Under the pieces are notes generated by a model. It made no database searches, had not been told where the DNA came from, and worked only from the letters and a program-made list of their open reading frames with translations. Shown here one piece after another: positions 32,463 to 41,313 of a stretch of DNA of 64,000 nucleotides (positions are counted from its first letter, which is position 1; every line of letters starts with the position of its first letter). The position numbers and the translations under genes were made by a program. This stretch comes from Dechloromonas sp. CZR5 (GTDB lineage Bacteria; Pseudomonadota; Gammaproteobacteria; Burkholderiales; Rhodocyclaceae): contig NZ_VUYQ01000002.1 in NCBI RefSeq assembly GCF_008711155.1, positions 558,001 to 622,000 of the forward strand. The letters are read 5' to 3'.

Positions 32463-33548
32463 CTACTGGGCGAGGCGCTGGTAACGGTTGCCCGGAAGAG
32501 GGGCCACCAGGCCGCCGAGTTCTAGCGTCAGCAACTCCGGCAGCAGGGTATCGGCACTCTGTCCGGTGCGCTCGACGAGTTCGTCGAGGCTGCAGGGGGC
32601 GTGGCCCAGGGCAGTCAGGAGGGGCGATGCATTGGTTGGCGGTGCGCTCGCCGCCGGTGCGCGTGACGAAGGCAGGAAATCTTGGCCAAGCTCTTCCAGG
32701 ACGTCGCTGGCCGTTTCCACCAGCTTGGCACCCTGCTTGATCAGCTTGTGGCAACCGCGGGCGACGGGCGAATGAATGGAGCCGGGGATGGCGAAGACTT
32801 CACGGCCCTGTTCGGCAGCTAGGCGGGCGGTGATTAGCGAGCCGCTGTCGGGCGCCGCTTCGACGACGAGAACGCCGCGCGCCAGTCCGGAAATGATCCG
32901 GTTGCGGCGCGGAAAATTGTAGGCAACGGCAGGTGTGCCAAGCGGGAATTCGGAAACGATAGCGCCGCGTTCGGCAATGGTGAGCGCCAGGTCCTTGTTG
33001 CGGGCGGGGTAGATGCGGTCGGCACCGGTGCCGATGACGGCGACCGTATCGCCGTTGGCGGCCAGTGCGCCCCGGTGGGCGGCCGCATCGATACCGAGTG
33101 CCAGTCCGCTGACGATGCACAAGCTGCGTGCTGCCAGGTGGCGGGCAAAGTTTTCGGCCGTCTGGGCGCCTTGCGGTGTGGCATTGCGGCTACCGACCAT
33201 GGCAAGTCCGCGCCTGTTCAGCAGGTCGGGATTGCCGCGTACGTAAAGGAGGCTCGGCGGGTCGGCGATTTCGAGCAGGGCCGGCGGGTAGCCTGGGTCG
33301 GCCAGGGTCAGGATGGTTTGTCCCGGCTGGCCGGCCCATTCGAGACTGCGTGCAATGGCATCCGCGGGATCGGTATCGAACAACAGGTCGGCGCGGTCGC
33401 CGACGACGTGGCGTGCCTCCAGACGGCCGGCCGCGAAAATGGCTTGGGGTAAACCGAAAGCGGCGAGAAGCTTTCTTTGCGTCTCGCCGCCGATGCCGGG
33501 GATCAGGGTCAGCCGCAGCCAGGCGGCCAGGGCGTTGGTATCGCTCAC
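32463..33548 (-). CDS. dprA: DNA processing protein DprA
   Basis: DprA binds incoming single-stranded DNA and loads RecA during natural transformation. The 361-residue protein has an N-terminal SAM-like region (LRLTLIPGIGGETQRKLLAA), the Rossmann-like core with GSRNATPQGAQTAENF, SGLALGIDAAAHRGAL, FPRRNRIISGLARGVLVVEA, and a C-terminal winged-helix segment. I chose the GTG at 33546-33548, which overlaps the stop of the upstream LysM gene (GTGA) and has a CAGGA ribosome-binding sequence. The LysM-dprA-topB order on one strand is common in this group. Confidence 0.93.
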   Translation of the reverse strand: MSDTNALAAWLRLTLIPGIGGETQRKLLAAFGLPQAIFAAGRLEARHVVGDRADLLFDTDPADAIARSLEWAGQPGQTILTLADPGYPPALLEIADPPSLLYVRGNPDLLNRRGLAMVGSRNATPQGAQTAENFARHLAARSLCIVSGLALGIDAAAHRGALAANGDTVAVIGTGADRIYPARNKDLALTIAERGAIVSEFPLGTPAVAYNFPRRNRIISGLARGVLVVEAAPDSGSLITARLAAEQGREVFAIPGSIHSPVARGCHKLIKQGAKLVETASDVLEELGQDFLPSSRAPAASAPPTNASPLLTALGHAPCSLDELVERTGQSADTLLPELLTLELGGLVAPLPGNRYQRLAQ

Positions 33549-34585
33549 GGATTCCTGACCGCGTCCCCGACGATTACCGATTTGGATGATTCGATGACCA
33601 GGGCATAACAAACGCCGTTGAAGACACGGAAGACGAAAGCCAGGCCATAGCGTTCTTCTGGTACCGGCGTTTCCGTACGAAGCCCTGTTTCATCGATGTC
33701 TACCGAGATACGCTTGCGGTAGAGGGCGACGACATGACCAATTTCCATGCCATTAGCTTTTCCGGTGTTCAGGGCGATGATCGAATTGGCCCCTCCTTCC
33801 TTCAGACCGCCGTAGATGCCGAGAACCTTGGCAGCGACTGGCTGATCTGGATGATGTGGCACGTAGGAAATGATCTGAGGTTCCGGCGCAGCGACCAGAC
33901 GATCACCACGGGCGATTTCTTCCTTGGAGAGGCTGACGCGCAGCAGCGCGGGAGTGCCGGGCTTGACCAGCCGTGCATTGCCGAGAAAGAAAGCTTCGTA
34001 GGCCAGAACTTTACCGGTATCCGGATCCTTCAGCGGCTTGCCCTTGCGGAAAATATGCCATTTCTCGACAGAAGCATTCGGGATGCCTGATGCGTAGAAG
34101 GTGTCACCAGTACCGAGCAGCATACGGTCTTCCTGCATGGCCGTGATCGTGACGCCGGTTTTCAGTTCACTGTCCTCAATGATCAGGGGCTGCGAAATGA
34201 AGGGTTCGATGGCGCCCGGAGGAATGCTGGGAATTGCTTTCTGGACCGGCGCGCTATGCACGCTCGGCTGCAGCTTGCCGGAGCCGCCGGCGGCATCGCC
34301 GACCCGTTTGCCGAGCTTGAGGCGGGGCGAGCCGCTGGACATGTCGAGCATGACGACATCGCCCGGATAGATCAGGTGCGGATTCTTGATCTGATCCTTG
34401 TTCATCTGCCAGATTTCCGGCCAGCGCCAGGGTTGTTTCAGGAACTTGCCTGAGATGTCCCACAAGGTGTCCCCTTTGACGACGACGTGGCGGTCCGGCG
34501 GGTTGTCGACGAGCTGCAGCGGATCGGCGGCGGATGCGCAGACGGCCGTTACGGCCAAGATGAGCGCGGATATAATGCGAACCAT
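33545..34585 (-). CDS. Secreted LysM domain protein
   Basis: A 346-residue protein with a signal peptide (MVRIISALILAVTAVCASAA) and one LysM peptidoglycan-binding domain near the N terminus (VVKGDTLWDISGKFLKQPWR, about 30-85, with PHLIYPGDVV). The remaining 250 residues form a conserved beta-rich region with no enzyme motif that I can name. Orthologues lie between def and dprA in many betaproteobacteria. I chose the ATG at 34583-34585 for the signal peptide. It diverges from def across a 145-bp gap. Confidence 0.88.
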   Translation of the reverse strand: MVRIISALILAVTAVCASAADPLQLVDNPPDRHVVVKGDTLWDISGKFLKQPWRWPEIWQMNKDQIKNPHLIYPGDVVMLDMSSGSPRLKLGKRVGDAAGGSGKLQPSVHSAPVQKAIPSIPPGAIEPFISQPLIIEDSELKTGVTITAMQEDRMLLGTGDTFYASGIPNASVEKWHIFRKGKPLKDPDTGKVLAYEAFFLGNARLVKPGTPALLRVSLSKEEIARGDRLVAAPEPQIISYVPHHPDQPVAAKVLGIYGGLKEGGANSIIALNTGKANGMEIGHVVALYRKRISVDIDETGLRTETPVPEERYGLAFVFRVFNGVCYALVIESSKSVIVGDAVRNP

Positions 34586-34730
34586 AGTCGTAACCTCTCG
34601 TGCCGGTGGAACGCAATGCCACCGAAGCGGTCTCAGTAGCGTCAAGCGATTTTGCGTTTTCTTACCTCGGAATTGCTTTAGATTCTGCACGTAATAACCT
34701 AAGCGAGCAAGCTTTTATTCCATTTTTGAC

Positions 34731-35234
34731 ATGGCTCTTCTACCCATTTTGCGTTTCCCCGATCCGCGCCTGAAAAAGGTGGCTCAACCCGTTGCCAAAA
34801 TCGATGACGGCATTCGAAAACTGGCGGCGGACATGGCAGAGACCATGTACGAAGCACCCGGTATCGGTCTGGCGGCAACACAGGTGGATGTGCACCAGCG
34901 CCTGGTGGTGATCGATACCTCGGAGGAGAAGAACGATCTGCTGGTCTTCATCAATCCGACGCTGTCGCGTTGCGAGGGAGAACAGGTTGGCGAAGAGGGC
35001 TGCCTGTCGGTTCCCGGCATCTACGACAAGGTCGAGCGTGCCGAACGGGTGACCATCAAGTACCAGGATCTCGACGGCAAGGTGCAGACCATGGAAGCCG
35101 AAGGCCTGCTGGCCGTTTGCATCCAGCACGAGATTGACCATCTGAACGGTATTGTCTTCGTCGATCACTTGTCCCAGCTCAAGCAGGGGCGCATCAAGAG
35201 CAAGCTGGCCAAGCAGGCGCGCGTCACCGCATGA
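34731..35234 (+). CDS. def: Peptide deformylase
   Basis: A metalloenzyme that removes the formyl group from nascent protein N termini. The 167-residue protein shows all three motifs: [11 protein letters not shown] (motif 1), EEGCLSVPG with the metal-binding cysteine (motif 2), and [11 protein letters not shown] (motif 3, HExxH). The start has no clear Shine-Dalgarno sequence. It overlaps fmt by four bases (ATGA), the usual def-fmt coupling. Confidence 0.97.
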   Translation: MALLPILRFPDPRLKKVAQPVAKIDDGIRKLAADMAETMYEAPGIGLAATQVDVHQRLVVIDTSEEKNDLLVFINPTLSRCEGEQVGEEGCLSVPGIYDKVERAERVTIKYQDLDGKVQTMEAEGLLAVCIQHEIDHLNGIVFVDHLSQLKQGRIKSKLAKQARVTA

Positions 35235-36154
35235 AAGTGATCTTTGCCGGAACGCCGGAATTCGCGGCACAAGCGCTGTCGGCCATCGTCGCCGCAGGCC
35301 ACGACGTGGCGCTGGTGCTGACCCAGCCCGACCGGCCGGCCGGTCGCGGCATGAGCCTGCAACCGTCTGCTGTCAAGAAAGTGGCGCAGGAACGGGGTAT
35401 CGAGGTCTTTCAGCCGCTGACATTGAAGGATGCCGAGGCGCAGGCCAGGATTGCCGCCATCGGTGCCGAGGCGATGGTCGTTGCTGCCTACGGCCTGATT
35501 CTGCCGCAGGCGGTGCTCGACATGCCGCGTTTCGGTTGCCTCAACATCCACGCTTCGTTGCTGCCCCGCTGGCGCGGTGCGGCGCCGATCCAGCGTGCAT
35601 TGCTGGCCGGCGACGCGGAAACCGGCGTCTGCATCATGCAGATGGAGGCCGGGCTGGATACCGGCCCGGTGCTGTTGCGCGGGGCTTTCCCAATCGAGGA
35701 CACGGACACCGCGGCCACGCTGCATGATCGTCTGGCCGCGCTGGGAGCGAGGCTGTGTGTCGAGGCGCTGGGCAAGCTGCCGCTGCCGGCCGCGCCGCAA
35801 CCTACCGAAGGTGTGACCTACGCGCACAAGATCGAGAAGGTGGAGGCGCAGATCGACTGGACCAGGCCGGCGGCCGAACTGGATCGCCATATCCGTGCCT
35901 TCAACCCGTTTCCGGGGGCGCAAGCCGTGTTTTCCGGGCAGACGGTCAAGCTGTGGCAGGCCCGGCCGGTGGCGGGCAGTGGTCGGGCGGGCTGCATACT
36001 GTCGGTAGACAAGCGGGAGGTGGTCGTTGCCTGCGGCGAGGGTGCCCTGGCGGTGAGCGAATTGCAGAAGGCCGGCGGCAAGCGCCTGCCGGTGCAGCAA
36101 TTCCTGGCCGGACATCCGCTCAAGGAGGGCGACCGCTTCGACCTGCCCGCTTGA
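35231..36154 (+). CDS. fmt: Methionyl-tRNA formyltransferase
   Basis: Transfers a formyl group from 10-formyl-tetrahydrofolate to initiator Met-tRNA. The 307-residue protein starts [20 protein letters not shown], carries the catalytic [20 protein letters not shown] region (Asn-His-Asp type active site) and the C-terminal oligonucleotide-binding domain with [19 protein letters not shown] sequence (here [15 protein letters not shown]). Length matches E. coli Fmt (315). Confidence 0.97.
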   Translation: MKVIFAGTPEFAAQALSAIVAAGHDVALVLTQPDRPAGRGMSLQPSAVKKVAQERGIEVFQPLTLKDAEAQARIAAIGAEAMVVAAYGLILPQAVLDMPRFGCLNIHASLLPRWRGAAPIQRALLAGDAETGVCIMQMEAGLDTGPVLLRGAFPIEDTDTAATLHDRLAALGARLCVEALGKLPLPAAPQPTEGVTYAHKIEKVEAQIDWTRPAAELDRHIRAFNPFPGAQAVFSGQTVKLWQARPVAGSGRAGCILSVDKREVVVACGEGALAVSELQKAGGKRLPVQQFLAGHPLKEGDRFDLPA

Positions 36155-36213
36155 TATTTTGTCCGGCGGCTATAGTTAACCGTCCGGACCAATCGTTTTG
36201 CGGAGGTAACGCC

Positions 36214-37056
36214 ATGTTCAACTGGGTCAAGACAGCCATGTTGATGGCCGCCATCATGGCTTTGTTCGGCATCGTCGGCGGCATGATCGGCGGTCGGTCG
36301 GGCATGTTGCTGGCGCTGGTCTTCGGCGGTGCGATGAACCTGTTTTCCTACTGGTTTTCGGACAGCATGGTGCTGAAGATGTACAACGCCCGGCAGGTCG
36401 ATGAGACCAGCGCGCCGCAGTTTTACACCATGGTGCGTGAACTGGCGCACAAGGCCGGATTGCCGATGCCCAAGGTGTACATCATCGACGAAGCGCAGCC
36501 GAATGCTTTTGCAACCGGGCGCAATCCGGAACATGCGGCGGTGGCGGCGACGACCGGCATCATCCAGTTGCTGTCGGCGCGCGAATTGCGCGGTGTGATG
36601 GCGCATGAACTGGCCCACGTCCAACACCGCGACATCCTGATCTCGACCGTTTCGGCGACCATGGCCGGCGCGATTTCCGCACTGGCCAACTTTGCCATGT
36701 TCTTCGGCGGACGTGACGAGAACGGTCGTTCGGTCAATCCGCTGGTCGGCATTCTGGTGGCGATCCTGGCGCCTCTGGCTGCCAGCCTGATCCAGATGGC
36801 CATCTCGCGGGCTCGCGAATTCGAGGCCGATCGCGGGGGCGCCGACATCAGCGGCGATCCGCATGCGCTGGCCGATGCGCTGGGCAAGATCCAGATGTAT
36901 GCCGAAGGCCGCATTCCCATGGGGCCGGCCGAGGCGCATCCGGAAACCGCGCAGATGATGATCATGAACCCGCTGTCGGCTGGCGGTCTGCGCGGCCTGT
37001 TCTCGACCCATCCGGCAACCGAAGAGCGCATCGCCCGGCTGCGCGCGATGCGCTGA
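36214..37056 (+). CDS. htpX: Membrane zinc metalloprotease HtpX
   Basis: An M48-family inner-membrane protease that degrades misfolded membrane proteins. The 280-residue protein has two N-terminal membrane helices (about 5-45), the zinc motif [14 protein letters not shown] (HExxH), two further hydrophobic segments, and a third ligand in [14 protein letters not shown]. The ATG at 36214 is preceded by GGAGG; the frame extends upstream through fmt but that part is not protein-like. Its 3' end converges on the RHH gene with only 12 bp between stops. Confidence 0.95.
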   Translation: MFNWVKTAMLMAAIMALFGIVGGMIGGRSGMLLALVFGGAMNLFSYWFSDSMVLKMYNARQVDETSAPQFYTMVRELAHKAGLPMPKVYIIDEAQPNAFATGRNPEHAAVAATTGIIQLLSARELRGVMAHELAHVQHRDILISTVSATMAGAISALANFAMFFGGRDENGRSVNPLVGILVAILAPLAASLIQMAISRAREFEADRGGADISGDPHALADALGKIQMYAEGRIPMGPAEAHPETAQMMIMNPLSAGGLRGLFSTHPATEERIARLRAMR

Positions 37057-37068
37057 AGCGAAGGACCT

Positions 37069-37401
37069 TCAGGCCGTTGCCAGGCGCGGTGGCGGGAGGG
37101 TTCCGACAACAGCGAGGCTGGGTTTCTCGCCTGCCTTCTGGTGGCGCAGCGTCAGATAGCGCAGGCAAGTGACGCGCAGGAAGGAGGCGAAATTCTCGAC
37201 CTCGCCGCGGAATTCCTCGATTTCGTCATAGAGCTTGGCGATCAACTGGTTGGTCGTCATGCCCTCGTTGCCGGCCAGCTCGGCAAGGATGTCCCAGAAC
37301 AGGTTTTCCAGCCGAATTTTGGTGACGAAACCGTGGATGCGCAACGAGCGGGCCCGGGATTCGTAGAGCATCGGGTCGGCTTTGACGTAAATCTCGCACA
37401 T
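37069..37401 (-). CDS. Ribbon-helix-helix domain protein
   Basis: A 110-residue protein from the ATG at 37399-37401 (MCEIYVKADPMLYESRARSL). The segment SRARSLRIHGFVTKIRLENL and the following helix WDILAELAGNEGMTTNQLIA resemble the ribbon-helix-helix (arylsulfate sulfotransferase-associated, RHH_4) DNA-binding fold. It is likely a small transcription regulator of unknown target. No toxin-like gene is paired with it. Confidence 0.7.
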   Translation of the reverse strand: MCEIYVKADPMLYESRARSLRIHGFVTKIRLENLFWDILAELAGNEGMTTNQLIAKLYDEIEEFRGEVENFASFLRVTCLRYLTLRHQKAGEKPSLAVVGTLPPPRLATA

Positions 37402-37447
37402 GGGATGGCTCCAGCTGGGCAGGCGGGTTGCCTGCCCCTTCAGATTA

Positions 37448-38029
37448 TCAAAGTGTGATCTGCGTGCCGAGCAGAACCAGGAATTTGGCCAGCCAGTCCG
37501 GATGTGCCGGCCAGGCTGGCGCGGTGACCAGATTGCCATCCACGTGGGCCTGGTCGACGGGAATGTCGGCATAGCGGCCGCCGGCGGCCCGCACTTCGGG
37601 CGCGCAAGCCGGATAGGCGCTGCATGAACGTCCGTTCAACACCTCGGCAGCGCTCAGCAACTGTGCGCCGTGGCAGATCGCGGCAATCGGTTTCTGCGTG
37701 CCGGCGAAATGCCGGATCATCGCCAGCACCTCGGGGTTGAGGCGCAGATATTCCGGTGCGCGACCGCCGGGGATGACCAGGGCGTCGTATTCCTCGACCT
37801 TGATCGCAGCAAAGTCGGCATTCAGGGTGAAATTGTGACCGGGCTTTTCGCTGTAGGTCTGGTCGCCTTCGAAATCGTGCACCGCCGTGCGGACCTGATC
37901 GCCGGCCTTCTTGCCGGGACAGGCGGCGTGCACGGTGTGCCCCAGCATCAACAGGGCCTGGAAGGGCACCATGGTTTCGTAATCTTCGGTGTAGTCACCG
38001 GTCAGCATCAGAATTTTCTTGGCAGCCAT
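37448..38029 (-). CDS. DJ-1/PfpI family protein
   Basis: A 193-residue protein of the DJ-1/PfpI (class I glutamine amidotransferase-like) superfamily. The nucleophile elbow cysteine is C119 in [11 protein letters not shown], with the upstream [16 protein letters not shown] segment. Members include proteases, glyoxalase III/deglycase-like and chaperone proteins, so the substrate cannot be set from sequence. I chose the ATG at 38027-38029 ([20 protein letters not shown]), with GGAGA just upstream. Confidence 0.85.
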   Translation of the reverse strand: MAAKKILMLTGDYTEDYETMVPFQALLMLGHTVHAACPGKKAGDQVRTAVHDFEGDQTYSEKPGHNFTLNADFAAIKVEEYDALVIPGGRAPEYLRLNPEVLAMIRHFAGTQKPIAAICHGAQLLSAAEVLNGRSCSAYPACAPEVRAAGGRYADIPVDQAHVDGNLVTAPAWPAHPDWLAKFLVLLGTQITL

Positions 38030-38125
38030 GTTTGTCTCCATTTTGGTTGTCGGCGCCGGCAAAATCGCTGGCGACGTGCAACGCATTGTGGAGATATTCG
38101 CTGCCTATCGGGTAGCAGCCGGCTG

Positions 38126-38509
38126 CTACGGGATCGCGAGTTGGCCGCGGCTAACCGCATGGCGTTCGATGCGGGCCGGCTCGAAGCGGGCGAGGAGCTC
38201 GGCGAACAGGGTCTGTGCACGCCCGCTGTTGTCGCCGCTGAAGTTGCAGACATACAGGTCCAGCGTGACGGCGCCGATTTCCGGCCAGGTATGAATCGCC
38301 AGGTGCGACTCGGCCAGGACGACCGTGCCGGTCACGCCTGCCGCTTGCCCCGTCGCGTCGCGAAATGCATGGAACAGCCGGCCGACGACTGTCAGACCAT
38401 GGTGTTGGCAGGCGTCCACGCAATAGATTTCCAGGCCCGGGGCATCGAGCAGTCGCGATGGGTCGCAGCGGCAGTCGTGCAGGTCGGCGATCAGGTGCAA
38501 TCCGTTCAT
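38126..38509 (-). CDS. speD: S-adenosylmethionine decarboxylase proenzyme (SpeD/SpeH, class 1B type)
   Basis: Provides decarboxylated AdoMet for spermidine synthesis. The 127-residue proenzyme self-cleaves at Ser68 (LAESHLAIHTWPE) to form its pyruvoyl cofactor; the catalytic cysteine is in LYVCNFSGDN (C88). The small size is that of the Bacillus/Thermotoga SpeH type rather than E. coli SpeD (264). The spermidine synthase partner (speE) is not in the window. Confidence 0.9.
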   Translation of the reverse strand: MNGLHLIADLHDCRCDPSRLLDAPGLEIYCVDACQHHGLTVVGRLFHAFRDATGQAAGVTGTVVLAESHLAIHTWPEIGAVTLDLYVCNFSGDNSGRAQTLFAELLARFEPARIERHAVSRGQLAIP

Positions 38510-38518
38510 GACGTGATT

Positions 38519-39406
38519 CTATGGCGTTCCACGTGAAACGGCATGGCCAAAGAGGGTGTCGAGCAGGCGACCGAGTCGATGGCCCGCCTCGACGATGCGT
38601 CGGTTGGCCGTGTCGCGGCTGCGCCGATGGAAGTCATCGTCGATGATGGGAAGCAGGCTGCCGGCTGTGCTCGGATAGGCCGTGACGAGCAGGCGGTGGC
38701 TTTCGTCGCGCCAGGCGGCGATGCTTGCCTGTGCCGGCGGGGGGTACTGGTCGAGCAGGTGGCGGGCCTTGTCGTCCAGCCGTTTGCCGCGCAGCCACGA
38801 AGGACCGGGCAGGTCGTCCCAATAGAGATGCAGGCTGCTGAAAGGCAGCCTCTGGTTGTGGGGATTCTCGATCTCGACCAGATTGCCGCCTTCGTCGCCA
38901 TGGCGGCCGACATGCAGGGGCTGGTGGATGTCGGCAACCAGATGCAGTAGCCAGGGCAGGGCGTAGGTCATCTGCTCGGGGGGACGACCAGATTTCAATT
39001 GCCGGATCAACTGCTCGATCCGGGTATCCAGTTCGCCTTGGCGGACCTTGCCGTCGGCATCGAGGTCGCCGTAATGCCAGCGCTTGTGGCGGGCCGTGTC
39101 GGACAGGCCGGGCAGCAGCGGTGTCGGCGGATCGCGCTCTTCGTCATGGAAGCGCGGGTCGTTGCGGATGTCGTCCGGCCAGGTTGACGCTTCGGCAAAC
39201 AGTGCGGCGGGGTCGGACGAGCGCGCCTTGTCGATCCAGCGGCCGTGGTCGGCATGGCGGGCGAGGATGGTACTGACGGCTTCACGGGCCGGCGGCGAGA
39301 GCTGTTGCCAGGCAATGGCCGCGACCAGTCGATGCCCGGCGGCATTCCAGGCCAGGGCGGGCTGGGTGAGGCAAAGGAAAAGCAGAACCGGAAGGAAAGG
39401 GCGCAT
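38519..39406 (-). CDS. S1/P1 nuclease family protein, secreted
   Basis: A 295-residue secreted phospholipase C/P1-type nuclease. After a signal peptide (MRPFLPVLLFLCLTQPALA) the mature protein should begin with the tryptophan (WNAAGHRLVAAIAWQQL) whose amino group and carbonyl bind zinc; HLVADIHQPLHVG and the later HxxxD-like residues supply the trinuclear zinc site. It probably degrades single-stranded nucleic acid outside the cytoplasm. Its last codons contain a parS-like site. It diverges from rsmB with 34 bp between starts. Confidence 0.88.
   Translation of the reverse strand: MRPFLPVLLFLCLTQPALAWNAAGHRLVAAIAWQQLSPPAREAVSTILARHADHGRWIDKARSSDPAALFAEASTWPDDIRNDPRFHDEERDPPTPLLPGLSDTARHKRWHYGDLDADGKVRQGELDTRIEQLIRQLKSGRPPEQMTYALPWLLHLVADIHQPLHVGRHGDEGGNLVEIENPHNQRLPFSSLHLYWDDLPGPSWLRGKRLDDKARHLLDQYPPPAQASIAAWRDESHRLLVTAYPSTAGSLLPIIDDDFHRRSRDTANRRIVEAGHRLGRLLDTLFGHAVSRGTP
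38526..38539. promoter_or_regulatory. parS centromere site 3 (inside the nuclease gene)
   Basis: GTTCCACGTGAAAC fits GTTNCACGTGNAAC. It lies within the last seven codons of the S1/P1 nuclease gene, encoding Val-Ser-Arg-Gly-Thr near the C terminus, so the site constrains the protein's end. Confidence 0.82.
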
Positions 39407-39440
39407 TGGTCCATTATGCCGCGTGCGATAATCACAGCCT

Positions 39441-40700
39441 ATGTCCAGATTGCCGTTCTCTTCACTCGCCTACGCCCTGCTGCAGGCCGCCCGTATCGAT
39501 GCTGCCGTTTTCGCCGGGCAGAGCCTGGCCGACGGCCTGCTCGGCCGGGTCGATCCGGTCGCCCGACCGGCCGTGCAGGATCTCGTCTATGGCAGCCTGC
39601 GCGCCTACGGTCGGGGCGATTACTTCCTGTCCCGCCTGCTCGAGCGACCGCTGGCGGCTGACGAAATCCGGGCCTTGCTGCTGGTTTCGCTCTACCGCAT
39701 CGAGACGCGGCCGGAGGCGGTGCATACCGTGGTCGATCAGGCGGTTTTCGCAGCCGGCGAGCTGGTCGGTGGCAAATTCCGCGGCCTGGTCAACGGCGTG
39801 CTGCGCAATTTCCTGCGTCAGCAGGCGGAGCTTACGGCCGCCGCCGCCCATGACCCGCTGGCTTCGGCGCAGCATCCCGACTGGTGGCTGGCCCAATTGC
39901 AAGCGGCTTATCCGGATGCCTGGCAGCGCATCGTGGCGGCCGGCAATGCACCGCCGCCCATGGGCTTGCGGGTCAATGTCCGGCTGACGACGCGCGACGC
40001 TTATCTGGCGCGCCTGAAGGCAGCCGGTATCGACGCATTGCCGGTTGGCGAAAGCGCTCTGGCGCTTGCCCGGCCGGTAGCGGTCGAGGCGCTGCCCGGC
40101 TTTGCCGAAGGCGCCGTCTCGGTACAGGACCCGGGGGCCCAGCTAGCTGCCGTCCTGCTTGATCCGGCGCCGGGCAGCCGTGTTCTTGACGCTTGTGCCG
40201 CGCCGGGCGGCAAGACGGCGCATCTGTTGGAACGGACCGATGTGGACTTGCTGGCGCTCGATCTGAAAGCCGCGCGCTGCCGCCGTATCGAAGAAAATCT
40301 GGCCCGTCTGCAACTGCGGGCCGAGGTCGCGGTGGCCGATTGTGCCAAGCTGAATACCTGGTGGGACGGCCGGCCCTTCGATGCCGTACTCGCCGACGTG
40401 CCCTGTACGGCCAGCGGCGTGGTGCGCCGCAATCCGGATGCCAAGTGGTTGCGCCGGGAGGAGGATATCGCCAGCTTCGCCAGGGCACAGGCCCGGATAC
40501 TGGATGCCCTGTGGCAGGTCGTCCGTCCGGGAGGTAAACTGCTTTACGCAACCTGCTCGGTGTTTCCGGACGAAAACGGCGAGCAGATCAGTCGTTTCAT
40601 CGAACGCCAGCCGCAGGCCATGCGCTGCAAAGAGGAACAGTTACTACCGACTGCCGACCACGATGGTTTCTTCTACTGCCTGCTTGAAAAGCGTGCCTGA
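39441..40700 (+). CDS. rsmB: 16S rRNA (cytosine(967)-C(5))-methyltransferase
   Basis: RsmB (Sun/Fmu) methylates C967 of 16S rRNA. The 419-residue protein has an N-terminal NusB-like RNA-binding domain (about 1-140) and a Rossmann methyltransferase domain with the SAM motif LDACAAPGGKTAHLLE and the two catalytic cysteine motifs DVPCTASGVVRRNPDAKW and ATCSVFPDENGEQI. It follows the usual fmt-htpX-rsmB gene neighbourhood and overlaps the next gene by 8 bp. Confidence 0.95.
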   Translation: MSRLPFSSLAYALLQAARIDAAVFAGQSLADGLLGRVDPVARPAVQDLVYGSLRAYGRGDYFLSRLLERPLAADEIRALLLVSLYRIETRPEAVHTVVDQAVFAAGELVGGKFRGLVNGVLRNFLRQQAELTAAAAHDPLASAQHPDWWLAQLQAAYPDAWQRIVAAGNAPPPMGLRVNVRLTTRDAYLARLKAAGIDALPVGESALALARPVAVEALPGFAEGAVSVQDPGAQLAAVLLDPAPGSRVLDACAAPGGKTAHLLERTDVDLLALDLKAARCRRIEENLARLQLRAEVAVADCAKLNTWWDGRPFDAVLADVPCTASGVVRRNPDAKWLRREEDIASFARAQARILDALWQVVRPGGKLLYATCSVFPDENGEQISRFIERQPQAMRCKEEQLLPTADHDGFFYCLLEKRA

Positions 40701-41313
40701 TTCCTTGCGAACAAGCCTCCGCCGCCTGCTTGGGGCGGTGTGCCGCCTTGGCGGATGGTTGTTCGCGGCAGCCTTGCTGCCGGCCGTGGTCTGGGCGGCG
40801 GAAATCGAGGTCGCCAATCCGCAGTTGCAGGCGACCGAGGACGGCTATGTGGTGTCGGCCGATTTCAAGTTCGAGTTGAATCCGCGCCTCGAGGAGGCGG
40901 TGACCAAAGGAGTTGTACTGCATCTGGTTGCCGATTTCGAACTGACCAAGGCGCGCTGGTACTGGCTCGATGAAAAGCTGGTGACGCGCAGTCAGACATA
41001 TCGCCTTTCCTACCACGCGCTGACCCGGCAATACCGCTTGTCCACCGGCGGTCTGCACCAGTCCTTCAGCACCTTGTCGGAAGCCGTGCAGGTCCTTGCC
41101 CGCTTGCGCAACTGGGTGGTCGTCGAACGCGGGGAAAAGAGCGTTCGTCCGGGGGAAAGCTATGAAGCGGCATTGCGCCTGCGCCTCGATATGACGCAGT
41201 TGCCGCGCCCGTTCCAGATCACGGCGCTGGGCAATCGGGACTGGAGCCTGGCTTCCGACTGGAAGACCTGGCAGACGACACCGGCGCCCTTGCCGGCACC
41301 GGAGGCGAAATGA
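40693..41313 (+). CDS. DUF4390 domain protein, exported
   Basis: A 206-residue protein with an N-terminal signal or anchor (LLGAVCRLGGWLFAAALLPA) and a beta-rich body (EIEVANPQLQATEDGYVVSA; LHLVADFELTKARWYW). It matches DUF4390, whose genes sit between rsmB and ntrY in betaproteobacteria; function unknown. I chose the GTG at 40693-40695, which overlaps the rsmB end by 8 bp; an ATG at 40663 would also work. Its stop overlaps the ntrY start by four bases, so the three genes are translationally coupled. Confidence 0.82.
   Translation: MPDSLRTSLRRLLGAVCRLGGWLFAAALLPAVVWAAEIEVANPQLQATEDGYVVSADFKFELNPRLEEAVTKGVVLHLVADFELTKARWYWLDEKLVTRSQTYRLSYHALTRQYRLSTGGLHQSFSTLSEAVQVLARLRNWVVVERGEKSVRPGESYEAALRLRLDMTQLPRPFQITALGNRDWSLASDWKTWQTTPAPLPAPEAK

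Noticed and set aside
34254-34622. Separate small gene on the minus strand in the LysM gene region
   Set aside because: It is an out-of-frame shadow of the LysM protein, which has a signal peptide and a clear LysM domain.
37537-37550. CCACGTGG in the DJ-1/PfpI gene as a parS site
   Set aside because: Flanking bases CAT and GCC do not match the required GTT and AAC arms.
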